From the NCBI GenBank assembly GCA_012800145.1, contig JAAZJW010000163.1, positions 1 through 11,672 on the forward strand: a DNA stretch of 11,672 nucleotides. Direction: 5' to 3'. This document shows positions 11,569-11,672 of the stretch, one piece after another (position 1 is the stretch's first letter; each line of letters starts with the position of its first letter). Made by a program: the position numbers and the translations under genes. The DNA comes from Clostridiales bacterium (GTDB lineage Bacteria > Bacillota > Clostridia > Peptostreptococcales > Natronincolaceae). The notes under the pieces were generated by a model. The model was not told where the DNA came from and did no database searches. It saw only the letters and a program-made list of their open reading frames with translations.

Positions 11569-11672
11569 GTGAAAAAGCACTTTTCTCGCTTTTTGTCATC
11601 CTGAGTGTAACGAAGAATCTGGTTTTTAGGCCATTTGAGATCCTTCGCTTCGCTCAGGATGACATTTTTCAC
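11569..11672. repeat. palindromic intergenic repeat (MITE-like), reaching the window edge
   Basis: TGTCATCCTGAG (11594-11605) is the exact reverse complement of CTCAGGATGACA (11653-11664). The inner parts CGAAGAATCT (11611-11620) and AGATCCTTCG (11638-11647) pair with one mismatch, giving arms of about 27 nt with few mismatches. Outside, GTGAAAAA (11569-11576) is matched by TTTTTCAC (11665-11672). From memory, CATCCTGAGCGAAGCGAAGGATCT-type sequences recur between genes in many bacteria. It lies about 50-70 nt after the dacF stop, and its hairpin followed by TTTTT could terminate that transcript. The interval 11523-11568 holds nothing recognisable. Confidence 0.75.

Overview
This is an AT-rich stretch of chromosome that looks like a low-GC, anaerobic, selenoprotein-making member of the Clostridia. 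The evidence is strong AGGAGG-type ribosome binding sites, sigma-A-like promoters, and a Firmicutes gene set (divergent FtsH, ECF-type BioY, ComEA-like helix-hairpin-helix protein, DacF-type carboxypeptidase). It also carries a near-complete selenocysteine pathway. I cannot name the species.

Layout. The left end (1-988, minus strand) holds the first 329 codons of an FtsH/AAA protease cut by the window edge, preceded by a possible 24-codon leader ORF inside a palindromic region. A tRNA-Ala(GGC) with its own promoter and a bidirectional terminator follows, then NAD kinase (minus) and, divergent from it, an RluA-family pseudouridine synthase (plus). A tRNA-Thr(GGT) on the minus strand shares a terminator hairpin with the synthase gene. 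Next comes bioY (minus), a biotin transporter S component whose promoter (TTGACA-N17-TATATT) is overlapped by a textbook BirA operator. Its leader contains GC-rich hairpins and a 23-bp tandem repeat that runs into the start codon.

The centre (4737-9280, minus strand) is the selenium block, transcribed selD, selA, selB. SelD makes selenophosphate, SelA converts Ser-tRNA(Sec) to Sec-tRNA(Sec), and SelB carries the charged tRNA to UGA codons marked by a SECIS. The selD gene has an in-frame UGA at 9233-9235, exactly where other SelD proteins have the catalytic Cys, followed by a perfect SECIS-like hairpin. SelD is therefore itself a selenoprotein and is longer at its N terminus than a plain ORF call would give (347 residues, not about 316). 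The tRNA(Sec) gene selC is not in the window. A terminator after selD and an extended -10 promoter before selA suggest selAB has its own transcription start.

The least expected structure is a family of degenerate 11-bp tandem repeats (consensus about AAC[AG]AT[AG]GTTT). It fills the comEA-selD and selA-selB junctions, with one unit before selA, and in each case ends just upstream of the next Shine-Dalgarno.

The right end has a membrane-anchored ComEA-like protein (minus) and, divergent from it, a D,D-carboxypeptidase (plus) with signal peptide and C-terminal anchor. It finishes with an imperfect palindromic, MITE-like intergenic repeat built on TGTCATCCTGAG / CTCAGGATGACA that reaches the window edge.
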